Part shown: in pieces, positions 28,629 through 39,191 of the stretch
How positions within the stretch are numbered: position 1 is the stretch's first letter
How the letters are laid out: every line of letters begins with the position of its first letter
Source of the DNA: Flavobacteriaceae bacterium
Lineage (GTDB): Bacteria > Bacteroidota > Bacteroidia > Flavobacteriales > Flavobacteriaceae
Assembly: GCA_023264015.1 (NCBI GenBank)
Contig: JALQTJ010000003.1
Span: 39,704 to 103,703 of the forward strand
Length of the DNA stretch: 64,000 nt
Direction: 5' to 3'
Notes under the pieces: generated by a model
Seen by the model: only the letters and a program-made list of their open reading frames with translations
Told to the model about the DNA's origin: nothing
Databases searched by the model: none
Translations under genes and position numbers: made by a program

Positions 28629-30812
28629 ATGAGCCAAGAATTTGAGTCAATCACCTTTGATCTTCCTAAACACAAGAGTAACGTAATCAAGGTTATAGGA
28701 ATCGGTGGTGGAGGCGGAAACGCCATCAACCACATGTACCGCGAAGGAATCAACGGGGTCGATTTTGTGATCTGTAATACAGATCGTCAAGCCCTAGAGA
28801 ACAGTCCGGTTCCGAATAAGATTCAATTGGGTGTTTCGTTGACCGAAGGATTAGGTGCTGGTGCAAATCCTGAGATCGGAGAGCAGGCGGCCTTAGAATC
28901 GCTAGACGAGATCAAAAGTCTACTGGAGACCAATACCAAAATGGTCTTCATTACTGCAGGAATGGGTGGGGGTACCGGTACGGGTGCCGCTCCAATTATC
29001 GCGAGCTTGTCTAAAGACCTTGGAATTCTCACGGTGGGTATAGTGACCATTCCATTCAAATTTGAAGGAAACACACGTCACTCTCAAGCGCAAAAGGGTA
29101 TTGATCGATTGAGAGCATGCGTAGACTCACTTATTGTCATCAACAACAATAAACTGAGAGAAATCTACGGAAACCTCGGATTCAAATCGGGCTTCGGAAA
29201 AGCCGACGAGGTATTGGCTACAGCAGCGAAGGGTATAGCTGAAGTGATCACACACCACTACTTGCAAAACATCGACCTTAGAGATGCCAAGACCGTTCTA
29301 TCCAATAGCGGTACTGCGATCATGGGAGCCTCTAGAGAGTCGGGAGAAAATCGTGCCTTCAAGGCCATATCAAACGCCTTAGACAGTCCGCTGCTTAACG
29401 ATAACAAGATCAAAGGGGCCAAAAATGTACTCTTACTGATCGTATCGGGGACCGAAGAAATTACCCTTGATGAAATCGGCGAAATCAACGATTACATCCA
29501 ACAAGAGGCCGGTTACAATGCCGATATCATTATGGGTGTCGGAGAAGACGAATCCCTTGGGAATGAAATCTCTGTTACTGTAATCGCCACCGGATTCGAC
29601 CTCGATCAGCAGGATTATATTGTAAGTCACGAGACTCAACGTATTATCCATACGCTCGATGGTGAGTCAGAAACCAAGCCTGCCTCATTAGGATTCGATA
29701 CCAATCAAGAAATACGCGCTATCGAAGTGACAGAAGAGCCGGTTACCGCTGAAACTCCGAATGAACTGCTACATGAAGAGGTTACGGATACAGAGCAGCG
29801 TATCGTGCATACCCTTGAATTTGATACCGATGAGATTGAAGCGCCTGCACCTATTGCTGCTGCCTCTTCAGAGGAAGAGGTTATTGAGCTTGAATCTAAC
29901 GAAGATGAACACCTAGAAACCGAGCCTGCAATCGAATCTGTTGAGCAAGATTTTGCCTTTGATTTCTCAGGGGATGAGGCTGAGATTTCTCAGGAGGTCG
30001 TTTCAGAAGAAGTGATGCAAGAAGAATTCACTTCAGAAGAATTCACTTCTGTCTCAGCGTCCATTTCTATGGAAGCCTTGCGTGCCATTGAGGTAGATTT
30101 TGAGGCTGTTGAGGTTACTGAAACACTCGACTTCAGCGACGAAGACTTTACTATTATTGACACCACTGAGCTTTTGAGAAACATCGAAGTTGTGGCTGAA
30201 GAGGTACTCGCCGAATCAGATAACGCCTACGGTGATCTGGCCTTCGAATTACCTCTAGTAGTAGATAACCAACCTGATGCAGAAGAACAGGCGACAACTA
30301 TTGTGTTTGATTTGAACGATACGTTTGAAGAAGAGGCTCCGAAAAATGAGGTCGAAGAAGTTCATGAGGTAGCGCCTGTTGCAAAAAAGATCAAAACAAT
30401 CGATGCTTACGAGCTTGATTTTGACGCTGACTTCGAACAAGAAATGACGTTGAAAACAAAAGAAGAGCCGATTCAAGACCCGTTAAGTGCGCCTGCGGCA
30501 GAGAGCCAAGTTACAAGCTCTTCTGAGACGTCATCTAGCCCGTATGAAATGAGTCTGAGTGAAACCCAAGAAATTCTTGCAGCGCGCAAAGAGCAGCGTT
30601 TGAAGGTCTTTAAGGAGTTCAATCACCAGTTCAATGCGAAAACCGCTAAAATTGAGGACTTCGAAAATGTCCCGGCCTACAAACGTGCGGGGGTTTCTTT
30701 CGACGAGATTCCTTCAGATGCTAAAGTATCGCGCACCACACTCGGAGATGACAGCAACGGGAATCCTCAAATTCGTTCCAACAATTCGTTCTTGCACGAC
30801 AACGTAGACTAA
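28629..30812 (+). CDS. ftsZ: cell division protein FtsZ with long acidic C-terminal linker
   Basis: [30 protein letters not shown]-terminus [13 protein letters not shown]. Confidence 0.98.
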   Translation: MSQEFESITFDLPKHKSNVIKVIGIGGGGGNAINHMYREGINGVDFVICNTDRQALENSPVPNKIQLGVSLTEGLGAGANPEIGEQAALESLDEIKSLLETNTKMVFITAGMGGGTGTGAAPIIASLSKDLGILTVGIVTIPFKFEGNTRHSQAQKGIDRLRACVDSLIVINNNKLREIYGNLGFKSGFGKADEVLATAAKGIAEVITHHYLQNIDLRDAKTVLSNSGTAIMGASRESGENRAFKAISNALDSPLLNDNKIKGAKNVLLLIVSGTEEITLDEIGEINDYIQQEAGYNADIIMGVGEDESLGNEISVTVIATGFDLDQQDYIVSHETQRIIHTLDGESETKPASLGFDTNQEIRAIEVTEEPVTAETPNELLHEEVTDTEQRIVHTLEFDTDEIEAPAPIAAASSEEEVIELESNEDEHLETEPAIESVEQDFAFDFSGDEAEISQEVVSEEVMQEEFTSEEFTSVSASISMEALRAIEVDFEAVEVTETLDFSDEDFTIIDTTELLRNIEVVAEEVLAESDNAYGDLAFELPLVVDNQPDAEEQATTIVFDLNDTFEEEAPKNEVEEVHEVAPVAKKIKTIDAYELDFDADFEQEMTLKTKEEPIQDPLSAPAAESQVTSSSETSSSPYEMSLSETQEILAARKEQRLKVFKEFNHQFNAKTAKIEDFENVPAYKRAGVSFDEIPSDAKVSRTTLGDDSNGNPQIRSNNSFLHDNVD

Positions 30813-33163
30813 AAGTCAAACACTAGCCCGATACTCGGGATGAACTGCCCTTCTGTTGGTTCCAATTGAGTGAGTGATAGCGGCTGCAATAAGGTGCCAT
30901 CTGTGTCGCGGCCCAATGCATAATCAGGAGGAGTAGGAATTTGGCTCGAGAGCAGGTTTTGAATTTCAAAGAATAGGTTGAAACTGCTTGACTTGAAATC
31001 CCATTTTTTATCGATCCGAAGGTCTAACTGGTTGAAAGGGTTTAGTTGTGCATCACCCGATCCAATTTGTTGGTAGTCTAAAACGATTTCAGGATAGCGC
31101 CCCAGTGTGGTCGCTTCGTCTACAGGGGCAAAGGGCGTAGACCCACTGAATCTAAAGCGTGAACTGATTTCCCAATTTCTGTTGAGTTTATATCCGCCTG
31201 TAAACGAGCTCAGGTGGCGACTGTCCCATACCGATCTTAGATAGCTTTGATCGTTGAGTCCAGAGAATTGGCTGTAAAAAAAGGTATAAGAGAATATTCC
31301 GTAAAAGCGGTTGGTGAGTTTTTGCTGAAATAAGAGCTCAAGTCCGTAGGCCCGTCCGCGCCCCTCTGTGTTCAAGGCTTCGTTACCCAGCACCTCGAAT
31401 CCAGCGCCCTTATTGGCTAATGAAACCTCATCTACGATAGAAACCGGATAATTCGCATAACGCTTCGAAAAGGCCTCAACTGAAAACAGGGTAGAAGGAG
31501 CAGCGTAATACTGCATGCCTAATACCAAATGATCTGATCTAGTATAGGCACTGTCGGCGTTCACAAAAACACCTCTGTCTTGATAGCCGAGTGCAGTGTA
31601 GGGTAGGATTTTATAATAACGACCCGCACTTGTACTCAATTTTAGTTTTGGATTGATGGCATAGCTCAACGAGGCTCTTGGTGAGAAATTATCCGCAATC
31701 GAGTTGTTGGTGAAACTATCACTATCTAACCTAAAACCTACAGATAACTCGAGTTTATCGTTAAGAGGAGCCGATAAATTGCTAAAAGCTCCATACTTCA
31801 TAAAGTTAATATCTGTGCTGTAAGAGGTATTAAAAGCTGCGATTTGAGTGTTGTTTCGATAGTCAGAATGCTGCAAATTGACTCCACTGAACCAGCGCCA
31901 ATCACCCACATACTTAGTCAGGTGTGCTCTAAACTTCGTCTCGGCTTCTAAGGCATCATTGCGAAACACAATCCCCGTTTCGTTCTCAGGGTCTAGATAT
32001 CGGGTAAATATGTTGTTGAGTCTGTTGTGACTCAACGTCACCTGAAGTACTCCCGGAGTGTCTTTAAATAAATGCTTCCAACTCAATCCTGCCACGTGAG
32101 TGTTTTGATTGATATAAGGGGCCTGCTCTAAACGTGCCTGCTGCTCAGGATCGAATGCATCAGGAGCTTCTACGGTAAAGTCGTCTAGCGCCCCAATTCC
32201 GATTAAACTGAGCGTATTGCGCTCATCAATAGTGTGATCAAGCTTGTATTGATAATCCCAATAATTGGGTCTAAAAGGAAGGCCTATGAGTTCAAAAAGA
32301 AACTGCAGATAGCTTCTGCGGATAGATCCAATAAAGGTGGTTTCAGCTCCAGACTTTCTTGAAATAGGTCCATCAAGGGTAAGTGCGGTTTCACTGGCAC
32401 TTACGCGTACGTTTCGATTCCATTTATCGCGACTTCCTCTGCGCTGATTGAATTGCAATACTCCTGAAAGCGGATTGTCGTATTGCGCGCCGAAGCCCGA
32501 TGCCGACAGGGTAACGCTTTCGATGAATGATACGTTGATTAAACCAACGGGGCCACCCGAGCTTCCTTGGGTGCTGAAGTGGTTGATGTTGGGAATTTCA
32601 ACTCCGTCCAGGTAATACACACTCTCATTTGGAGCACCGCCCCGAATGATGAGATCGTTTCTAAATCCACCTACGGATGGTGAAACCCCTGGGAGGGTTT
32701 GAGCCACTTGAACCACATCGTTGTTTCCTCCGGGATAGGTTGCGAGCTCGACTGCAGAGAGTGTCTGGGTCGAAAGTGGTGTTTCTCGTGGACGTGAGAT
32801 GGTATTTTGAAGGTCAAGGACCACTCCTTCAAGCGCTTCAACACGCTCTACCAAGGTAAAGTTGTAGTTCTGCGTTCCTTTAGACTTTACTAGTATGTTA
32901 TACAAGGTCTGGGTTTCAAATCCAAGTGCAGATGCTGTGAGGTTGTAGGAGCCTGGGGAAACGTCGCTTATGGTGTAATACCCGTCTATATCGGTTTGAG
33001 CTCCAAGGGTGCTATCTTCGATGAATACCGCTACCCCACTAAGCGGATAGCCTAATTCATCGATGACACGTCCTTTAACTTCGGTGGTGTTTTGGGCGTA
33101 CGAGAGTGCACCTAAGAGCAGTAAAAGGAGTCCAAGCCCCTTTTGAAGGGTTTTCTTAATCAT
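30809..33163 (-). CDS. TonB-dependent receptor with carboxypeptidase-like regulatory domain
   Basis: Signal peptide, VKGRVIDELGYPLSGVAVFIED, PGVSPSVGGFRNDLIIRGGAPNESVYYLDGVEIP plug, terminal F. Confidence 0.94.
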   Translation of the reverse strand: MIKKTLQKGLGLLLLLLGALSYAQNTTEVKGRVIDELGYPLSGVAVFIEDSTLGAQTDIDGYYTISDVSPGSYNLTASALGFETQTLYNILVKSKGTQNYNFTLVERVEALEGVVLDLQNTISRPRETPLSTQTLSAVELATYPGGNNDVVQVAQTLPGVSPSVGGFRNDLIIRGGAPNESVYYLDGVEIPNINHFSTQGSSGGPVGLINVSFIESVTLSASGFGAQYDNPLSGVLQFNQRRGSRDKWNRNVRVSASETALTLDGPISRKSGAETTFIGSIRRSYLQFLFELIGLPFRPNYWDYQYKLDHTIDERNTLSLIGIGALDDFTVEAPDAFDPEQQARLEQAPYINQNTHVAGLSWKHLFKDTPGVLQVTLSHNRLNNIFTRYLDPENETGIVFRNDALEAETKFRAHLTKYVGDWRWFSGVNLQHSDYRNNTQIAAFNTSYSTDINFMKYGAFSNLSAPLNDKLELSVGFRLDSDSFTNNSIADNFSPRASLSYAINPKLKLSTSAGRYYKILPYTALGYQDRGVFVNADSAYTRSDHLVLGMQYYAAPSTLFSVEAFSKRYANYPVSIVDEVSLANKGAGFEVLGNEALNTEGRGRAYGLELLFQQKLTNRFYGIFSYTFFYSQFSGLNDQSYLRSVWDSRHLSSFTGGYKLNRNWEISSRFRFSGSTPFAPVDEATTLGRYPEIVLDYQQIGSGDAQLNPFNQLDLRIDKKWDFKSSSFNLFFEIQNLLSSQIPTPPDYALGRDTDGTLLQPLSLTQLEPTEGQFIPSIGLVFDF

Positions 33164-33178
33164 AGCCTCACAAAGGTA

Positions 33179-33220
33179 CGGATTAGTCCAACGCCTTCGG
33201 CCTTGGCCTGATCCTCTGGC
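33179..33220. repeat. 42-bp hairpin repeat, copy 1
   Basis: CGGATTAGTCC-AACGCC-TTC-GGCCTT-GGCCTGATCCTCTGGC; outer stem GGATTAG/CTGATCC. Confidence 0.8.
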
Positions 33221-33247
33221 TGTTGTACCCTCAATCCAAATTTTGTT

Positions 33248-33289
33248 CGGATTAGTCCGATACTTTCAGTATCGACCTGATCCTCTGGC
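33248..33289. repeat. 42-bp hairpin repeat, copy 2
   Basis: CGGATTAGTCC-GATACT-TTC-AGTATC-GACCTGATCCTCTGGC; same flanks, different but paired inner stem. Confidence 0.8.
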
Positions 33290-33303
33290 GCTCCGTAGTC
33301 TAA

Positions 33304-33425
33304 ATCAAGAAAACGCAGCTGCTAACGCAGCCTTCGTTCTTTTGCCCGCGTTCCTTTTGCAAGCGAGCTTTCCAAGAACCGCGGACAAAAAAACGGGCAC
33401 CTTTTGGCGCCCGCGTTTTCTTGAT
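33304..33425. repeat. 122-bp element bounded by 13-bp perfect inverted repeats
   Basis: ATCAAGAAAACGC (33304-33316) and GCGTTTTCTTGAT (33413-33425). Confidence 0.65.
33386..33412 (-). terminator. intrinsic terminator of tRNA-Arg transcript
   Basis: On minus strand GGGCGCC-AAAA-GGTGCCC followed by GTTTTTTTG. Confidence 0.75.
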
Positions 33426-33432
33426 CCTTAAG

Positions 33433-33506
33433 TGACCGCGGGAGGATTCGAACCCCCAACCCTCAGAGCCGAAATCTGATATTCTATCCAGTTGAACTAC
33501 GCGGCC
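33433..33506 (-). tRNA. tRNA-Arg (anticodon TCG)
   Basis: Minus-strand cloverleaf: acceptor GGCCGCG/CGCGGTC, anticodon stem TCAGA-TTTCGGC-TCTGA, T arm GGGGGTTCGAATCCTCC; CCA not encoded. Confidence 0.93.
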
Positions 33507-33576
33507 AGTTTCAAAATTTAGTTAGGAAACGGCTGTAAAAGTAAACCTTTGAATCGTTTTTACATTCAATGCTGTA

Positions 33577-34023
33577 CTACGATAGAGCGCTTTTCACCAT
33601 TTGGGCAATGATCTTTCCTTCAGCGCGTCCTTCTGCCTTTTCATTGACCTGAGCGATGACCTTACCCATGTCTTTCATTCCAGAGGCGTTAAGGCTAGTA
33701 ATGGCTTCGTTGATCAGTGCCTGAAGGTCTTCTTCAGATAAGGGTTCTGGTAAGAAGGTTTCGATGACGGCTACCTGTGCGAGTTCTGGTTCTGCTAGGT
33801 CTTGTCGTCCTTGTTCTGTAAAGATGGCTGCGCTGTCTTTACGCTGTTTCACGAGTTTTTGTAAGATTTTGATTTCGTCTTGCTCGGTGAGGGCCGAAGA
33901 CCCGGCCTCGGTTTGCTGCAGTAGTAGGGCAGACTTAATAGCTCTTAGCGCCTCTAAGGCTACACTGTCTTTTGCTTTCATGGCCGTTTTCATGGCCGTC
34001 ATTACGTTGTCTTGTAAACTCAT
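33577..34023 (-). CDS. GatB/YqeY domain-containing protein
   Basis: MKTAMKAKDSVALEALRAIKSALL, GMKDMGKVIAQVNEKAEGRAEGKIIA. Confidence 0.94.
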   Translation of the reverse strand: MSLQDNVMTAMKTAMKAKDSVALEALRAIKSALLLQQTEAGSSALTEQDEIKILQKLVKQRKDSAAIFTEQGRQDLAEPELAQVAVIETFLPEPLSEEDLQALINEAITSLNASGMKDMGKVIAQVNEKAEGRAEGKIIAQMVKSALS

Positions 34024-34029
34024 AAGGCA

Positions 34030-35028
34030 TTAAGAATTAGCGGTGTTTTTCAATAGCTTGTTTAAAATGTGCGCGCCGATGCGTTCGGCGTGTTCTCTAG
34101 AATTTTCAATAAACCATAGATTGGTTTTCATCCCTCCTAATACTACCCCTGCTAGGTACAAGCCTTCAACAGTGCTTTCTAGGGTTTCTTCATTGACGAT
34201 TGGTGTTTTGTTTTCATCTTGATCGATTTCGATTCCAATGCGTGAGAGAAAGGTGTAATCGGGCTGATAGCCTGTCATGAGTAACACAAAATCGTTAGGG
34301 ATTGATTGCGCTCCTGAAGGGGTTGAGAGGGTAACTGAATTCGGTTCGATTTGCGTGAGGCTGCTCTCAAAGTATGCGGTGATTGATCCGTCTTCAATCC
34401 GGTTGATAATCTCAGGTCTTACCCAATATTTTACGCGCTCCCCAATTTCTTTTCCACGAATAATCATGGTGACTTCAGCACCTGCTCGGTAACAAGAGAG
34501 TGCGGCGTCTACGGCTGAGTTGTTGGCTCCGACCACCACCACCTTTTGATTGGCATAGTAATGCGGGTCGTTAAAATAGTGGGTGACTTTCTCTAGGTTC
34601 TCACCAGGAATATTTAGGGTGTTTGGGATGTCAAAGAATCCTGTGGCGATGATGACTGCGCTAGAGCCGTAAGCGCCTTTAGAGGTTTTTATAATGAACG
34701 CTCCATCAGATTTGCTGATGTCTGTTACACGCTCAAACAGTTTGATATTGAGTTGTTCGCTTTGGGCGATGGTTCGGTAGTAGGCGAGGGCTTCATCTCT
34801 GAAGGGCTTGGGTTCTTTACTAATAAATGGGGTGCTCTTGAGCGAAAGCTTGTCTGAGGACGAAAAGAACTGCATTCCTTTCGGGTAATGATAAAGAGAA
34901 TTGACTAGGGTACCCTTTTCGAGTACCAGGTAACTCAGATTAAGTTCTTTGCATTCTAACGCGCAGGCGATTCCGATAGGACCGCCGCCTACAATAATGA
35001 CGTTGTAATGCGAAGTCTCATGCCCCAT
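34030..35028 (-). CDS. YpdA-family NAD(P)-binding oxidoreductase (putative bacillithiol disulfide reductase)
   Basis: VIIVGGGPIGIACALE, VVVVGANNSAVDAAL, LAGVVLGG. Confidence 0.9.
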   Translation of the reverse strand: MGHETSHYNVIIVGGGPIGIACALECKELNLSYLVLEKGTLVNSLYHYPKGMQFFSSSDKLSLKSTPFISKEPKPFRDEALAYYRTIAQSEQLNIKLFERVTDISKSDGAFIIKTSKGAYGSSAVIIATGFFDIPNTLNIPGENLEKVTHYFNDPHYYANQKVVVVGANNSAVDAALSCYRAGAEVTMIIRGKEIGERVKYWVRPEIINRIEDGSITAYFESSLTQIEPNSVTLSTPSGAQSIPNDFVLLMTGYQPDYTFLSRIGIEIDQDENKTPIVNEETLESTVEGLYLAGVVLGGMKTNLWFIENSREHAERIGAHILNKLLKNTANS

Positions 35029-35668
35029 GAAGATTTTCTATGGCTTTTAAGGGATTCTCGGCTTTGAATACAGAGCTTCCGGCAACCAAAATATCAGCAC
35101 CTGCCGCTTTTACAGCGGCTGCATTGCCCTTAGTTACGCCTCCATCTACCTCGATTTTGGTTTGCAGGCCTTGAGCTTCGATCTCCGCACGTAGTGCTTC
35201 AATTTTTTTCAAGGTGTAAGGGATGAATTTTTGTCCGCCGAATCCTGGATTGACACTCATAAGGCACACCAAATCGATTTTATGCAGCACAGTAAAAAGG
35301 TTGGCTACTGGGGTATGTGGGTTGATGGCTACCCCTGCACCGATACCAAAAGATTTGATGTAATCGATGCTGCGATCGAGATGCCTGCACGCTTCTTCGT
35401 GTACGCTGATATACTTCGGTTTAAATGAAGCATAATCGGCAATATAACGGTCAGGATCTTCGATCATTAAGTGAATGTCTAGATCGAGTTTGCAGTTTTT
35501 TGCAACGGCTTCTATAACCACTGGGCCAAAAGAGATATTTGGCACAAAACTACCGTCCATCACATCGAGGTGAACTAAGCTAGCTTTGCTGGCATTTAAG
35601 GTCTCAATTTCTTGATGTAAAGCCCCAAAATTGGCGGCTAAAAGAGAGGGTGCGATTTCGATTGACAT
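35018..35668 (-). CDS. rpe: ribulose-phosphate 3-epimerase
   Basis: IAPSLLAANFGAL, HLDVMDGSFVPNISFGP, SVNPGFGGQKFI, VDGGV. Confidence 0.97.
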   Translation of the reverse strand: MSIEIAPSLLAANFGALHQEIETLNASKASLVHLDVMDGSFVPNISFGPVVIEAVAKNCKLDLDIHLMIEDPDRYIADYASFKPKYISVHEEACRHLDRSIDYIKSFGIGAGVAINPHTPVANLFTVLHKIDLVCLMSVNPGFGGQKFIPYTLKKIEALRAEIEAQGLQTKIEVDGGVTKGNAAAVKAAGADILVAGSSVFKAENPLKAIENLHGA

Positions 35669-35699
35669 GGGGCAAAGTTAACGATTTTAGGGGCTAAAA

Positions 35700-35729
35700 A
35701 TAGAAACGCCGGCAAGCTGCCGGCGTTTC
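35700..35729 (-). terminator. intrinsic terminator after rpoD
   Basis: GAAACGCCGGCAGCTTGCCGGCGTTTC followed by TATTTTT on the minus strand. Confidence 0.8.
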
Positions 35730-35791
35730 CATAATCATCAATCAAAAAACGAACAGCCACGAAAACTGTAAGTTCACGAAAGGTACAAATA

Positions 35792-36655
35792 TTATCCTAA
35801 ATACGTTTTAAGAATTTTACTTCTTGAAGTGTGTTTTAAGCGTCTGATGGCCTTCTCTTTGATCTGGCGTACGCGCTCTCTAGTAAGATCAAAGGTTTCT
35901 CCAATCTCTTCGAGTGTCATAGAATGCTGACCTGCAAGTCCGAAATAAAGGCGAACCACGTCGGCCTCTCTAGGCGTTAGAGTTTCAAGAGCACGTTCGA
36001 TCTCTGTGCGCAACGATTCGTGCAAGAGTTCTTTGTCAGGGTTTGGAGACTCTCCAGAACGCAATACGTCATAAAGATTCGAGTCTTCTCCGTCAATGAG
36101 AGGGGCATCCATCGAAACGTGACGGCCAGAATTTTTAAGCGATTGCTTAACATCTTCAACGGTCATGTCAAGCTCTTGAGCAATTTCTTCAGCTGACGGC
36201 ATGCGCTCATGAGCTTGTTCGAGGTGCGCAAAAGTCTTGTTGATTTTATTGATCGATCCGATCTTGTTTAGCGGAAGACGCACGATACGCGACTGCTCTG
36301 CAAGGGCTTGAAGAATCGATTGACGAATCCACCAAACGGCATAAGAGATAAACTTAAATCCGCGAGTTTCATCAAAACGCTGAGCGGCTTTGATAAGCCC
36401 TAGGTTCCCTTCATTAATAAGATCGGGTAACGTTAACCCTTGGTTTTGATATTGCTTGGCTACAGAAACTACGAAGCGAAGATTTGCTTTAGTCAGTTTC
36501 TCGAGAGCGCGTTGGTCTCCGGCCTTTATTTTTTGAGCGAGTTCAACTTCTTCTTCAGCAGTAATCAAGTCTACTTTTCCAATTTCTTGTAGGTACTTGT
36601 CTAAAGAAGCGGTTTCTCTGTTGGTAACCTGTTTGGTGATTTTAAGCTGTCTCAT
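35792..36655 (-). CDS. rpoD: primary sigma factor RpoD/SigA
   Basis: [88 protein letters not shown]. Confidence 0.97.
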   Translation of the reverse strand: MRQLKITKQVTNRETASLDKYLQEIGKVDLITAEEEVELAQKIKAGDQRALEKLTKANLRFVVSVAKQYQNQGLTLPDLINEGNLGLIKAAQRFDETRGFKFISYAVWWIRQSILQALAEQSRIVRLPLNKIGSINKINKTFAHLEQAHERMPSAEEIAQELDMTVEDVKQSLKNSGRHVSMDAPLIDGEDSNLYDVLRSGESPNPDKELLHESLRTEIERALETLTPREADVVRLYFGLAGQHSMTLEEIGETFDLTRERVRQIKEKAIRRLKHTSRSKILKTYLG

Positions 36656-36718
36656 TGCACGTAAAAATTTTAAGTACGCTTTGTTATACGCTCAAAAATC
36701 AAAAAGGTTACAGTTGCC

Positions 36719-36754
36719 AAAAAAAAAGCCGCTCTTAAGGGAGAGCGGCTTTCT
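36719..36754 (-). terminator. intrinsic terminator after pnp
   Basis: Minus strand AAAGCCGCTC...GAGCGGCTTT followed by T run. Confidence 0.88.
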
Positions 36755-36776
36755 ATAGAGAGGAGCTTTGGGCGGC

Positions 36777-39017
36777 TTATTCGTTGCTGCCCTCGTCTCT
36801 TTTAGAATCTCTAGATCCTCTTGAGTCACGACGGTTATTACGGTCGTTTCCGCGACGCTGATCGCGATCTTGGCGCGGTGGACGCTCTTGGTACCCTTCT
36901 GGTTTAGGGAGTAGCGCTCTTCTCGACACCTTCTCTTTCTTGGTACGCGGATCGAATCCGAAGTACTTCACCTCAAATTCGTCTCCCATATTGATCACGT
37001 CAGAGACGTTTTCTGTACGTTCCCATGCGAGTTCTGATACGTGTAACAAGATTTCATTACCTGGAGCCTCAACATATTCTACTACAGCTCCAAAGTCTAA
37101 CATCTTGATCACCTTAACCGTATACGTGTTTCCGACTTCTGGTTTAAATAGCAGTGATTCAATAGAAGCGATGACGGCATCAATACCTTCTTGGTTGGTA
37201 CCGAGTATTTCTACCAGACCTTCACCTTCTTCTGTTTCGTTGATCACAATGGTACACTCCGTAGTTTTCTGAAGTTCTTGGATGTTTTTTCCACCACTTC
37301 CGATAAAGGCACCGATCAAATCACCAGGAATACGAGTCGTCACAATTTTCGGAGCATGAGCCTTCACCTCTTGACGCGGTGTATCTAAGGTCTCAATAAG
37401 TTTTCCAAGAATGTGAAGTCTTCCTTCTTTAGCTTGGTATAGTGCTTTGGTAAGGATCTCATAAGAAAGCCCTTTTACCTTAATATCCATTTGACAAGCA
37501 GTGATACCATCGGCAGTACCTGTCACCTTGAAGTCCATGTCTCCGAGGTGGTCTTCGTCACCGAGAATATCAGAAAGTACCGCGTACTTGCCCGATTCAA
37601 CATCAGTGATCAACCCCATAGCAATACCTGATACAGGTTTTTCGATCTGAATTCCTGCATCCATGAGAGCAAGAGTTCCTGAACAAACAGTAGCCATTGA
37701 GGATGAACCGTTTGATTCTAATACTTCAGACACTACACGAACGGTGTATGGGCATGAAGCTGGAATCATGTTTTTCAGGGCACGTTGTGCTAGATTTCCG
37801 TGTCCGACTTCTCTTCTTGAAGTACCGCGAATGGGTCGTGCTTCTCCTGTAGAGAAAGGAGGGAAGTTATAGTGCAAGTAGAACTTTTCTTCACCTTCTA
37901 AAGAGGGCATGTCGATGATGTTCGCATCGCGAGAAGTTCCTAAGGTAACCGTTGAAAGCACCTGAGTTTCTCCACGAGTAAAGATCCCTGATCCGTGTGT
38001 TGAAGGCAAATAATCTACCTCACACCAAATTGGACGAATCTCGTCAGTTTTTCTACCGTCTAATCGCAGACCCTCGTCAAGGGTAAGATTACGAACGGCT
38101 TCTTTTTCGATTTTGTAGAAATATTTCGAAATAAGTCCACCATAGGTTTCGTGCTCTTCTTCAGTAAAGGCCTCTTTGACACTTTCTTTAATCTCAGAAA
38201 AGGCCTGGCTGCGCTCTTTTTTAGAAGAACCTTTTTTAGCTACCTCATACACTTTATCGTAGGCTAATTCTCTTACACGTGCTTCAAGGGCAGCGTCTTC
38301 TACTGCTCCATCGAATTCGCGTACCTCTTTCTTGCCAACTTGTGCGACGAGTTTCAACTGAGACTCACATTGTGTCTTAATAGCCTCATGAGCGAATTTG
38401 ATGGCTTCAACCATCTCTTCTTCACTAATTTCTTTCATTTCACCTTCAACCATCATTACAGAATCAGCTGAAGCTCCAATAATCATGTCGATGTCAGAGT
38501 CTTTCAGTTGCGCTAACGATGGGTTCAAGACAAATTCTCCATTGATGCGTCCCACACGCACCTCTGAAATTGGAGTTTCAAAAGGAATGTCTGAAAGCTG
38601 AAGCGCTGTTGAAGCGGCTAGTCCAACAAGTGCATCTGGAGTGATGCTGTCATCAAGCGACATTACTTGCAGCATGACTTGCGTTTCTGAGTGATAGTCT
38701 TTAGGGAAAAGTGGACGCAATACACGGTCTACAATACGCATGGTGAGTACTTCACCGTCGCTTGGGCGTGCTTCACGCTTAAAAAATCCGCCAGGATAAC
38801 GTCCTGCTGCTGCAAATTTCTCACGGTAATCTACCGTTAAGGGTAAAAAGTCAACATCTGCGGCTTGATAGTTAGAGACTACTGTACACAAAAGCATACA
38901 ATTTCCAGAGCGAACCACAACAGAACCATGAGCCTGCTTGGCAAGTTTTCCGGTTTCGATCGTAATGTTACGACCGTCTCCGAGGTCTATGACCTCTTGG
39001 TAGGTTTTAGGAATCAT
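36777..39017 (-). CDS. pnp: polyribonucleotide nucleotidyltransferase
   Basis: [38 protein letters not shown] ([21 protein letters not shown]) and S1 domains; MIPK start preferred over the upstream in-frame start. Confidence 0.97.
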   Translation of the reverse strand: MIPKTYQEVIDLGDGRNITIETGKLAKQAHGSVVVRSGNCMLLCTVVSNYQAADVDFLPLTVDYREKFAAAGRYPGGFFKREARPSDGEVLTMRIVDRVLRPLFPKDYHSETQVMLQVMSLDDSITPDALVGLAASTALQLSDIPFETPISEVRVGRINGEFVLNPSLAQLKDSDIDMIIGASADSVMMVEGEMKEISEEEMVEAIKFAHEAIKTQCESQLKLVAQVGKKEVREFDGAVEDAALEARVRELAYDKVYEVAKKGSSKKERSQAFSEIKESVKEAFTEEEHETYGGLISKYFYKIEKEAVRNLTLDEGLRLDGRKTDEIRPIWCEVDYLPSTHGSGIFTRGETQVLSTVTLGTSRDANIIDMPSLEGEEKFYLHYNFPPFSTGEARPIRGTSRREVGHGNLAQRALKNMIPASCPYTVRVVSEVLESNGSSSMATVCSGTLALMDAGIQIEKPVSGIAMGLITDVESGKYAVLSDILGDEDHLGDMDFKVTGTADGITACQMDIKVKGLSYEILTKALYQAKEGRLHILGKLIETLDTPRQEVKAHAPKIVTTRIPGDLIGAFIGSGGKNIQELQKTTECTIVINETEEGEGLVEILGTNQEGIDAVIASIESLLFKPEVGNTYTVKVIKMLDFGAVVEYVEAPGNEILLHVSELAWERTENVSDVINMGDEFEVKYFGFDPRTKKEKVSRRALLPKPEGYQERPPRQDRDQRRGNDRNNRRDSRGSRDSKRDEGSNE

Positions 39018-39024
39018 AAGTGAT

Positions 39025-39092
39025 GGGGAATCATCCCCTAAATTTAGAGGCTTTAGCCTCAAGTTAAACATTTGGTCTTTGGCCGAATGGCC
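39025..39092 (-). promoter_or_regulatory. structured 5' leader of pnp (three stem-loops)
   Basis: GGGGA-ATCA-TCCCC (39025-39038), GAGGC-TTTA-GCCTC (39047-39060), GGCC-GAAT-GGCC (39081-39092). Confidence 0.55.
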
Positions 39093-39158
39093 GATGTTGT
39101 TGTGTTGTTGCTAAGAAGCGTGACCAATGAAAAACTTAAAAAAAGCGGTTGGGCTTTA

Positions 39159-39187
39159 AAGAAAAGCACCGCCTGAAGCGGTGCTTT
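39159..39187 (-). terminator. intrinsic terminator after rpsO
   Basis: Minus strand AAAGCACCGC-TTCAG-GCGGTGCTTT then TTCTTT. Confidence 0.88.
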
Positions 39188-39191
39188 ATGT

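Noticed and set aside
30021-30050. Tandem 15-bp repeat considered as a mobile or CRISPR-like repeat
   Set aside because: Only two in-frame copies within the ftsZ linker; ordinary coding repeat.
33243-33431. 62-aa ORF in the repeat region next to tRNA-Arg
   Set aside because: It runs through hairpin repeats and the tRNA terminator; no coding evidence.
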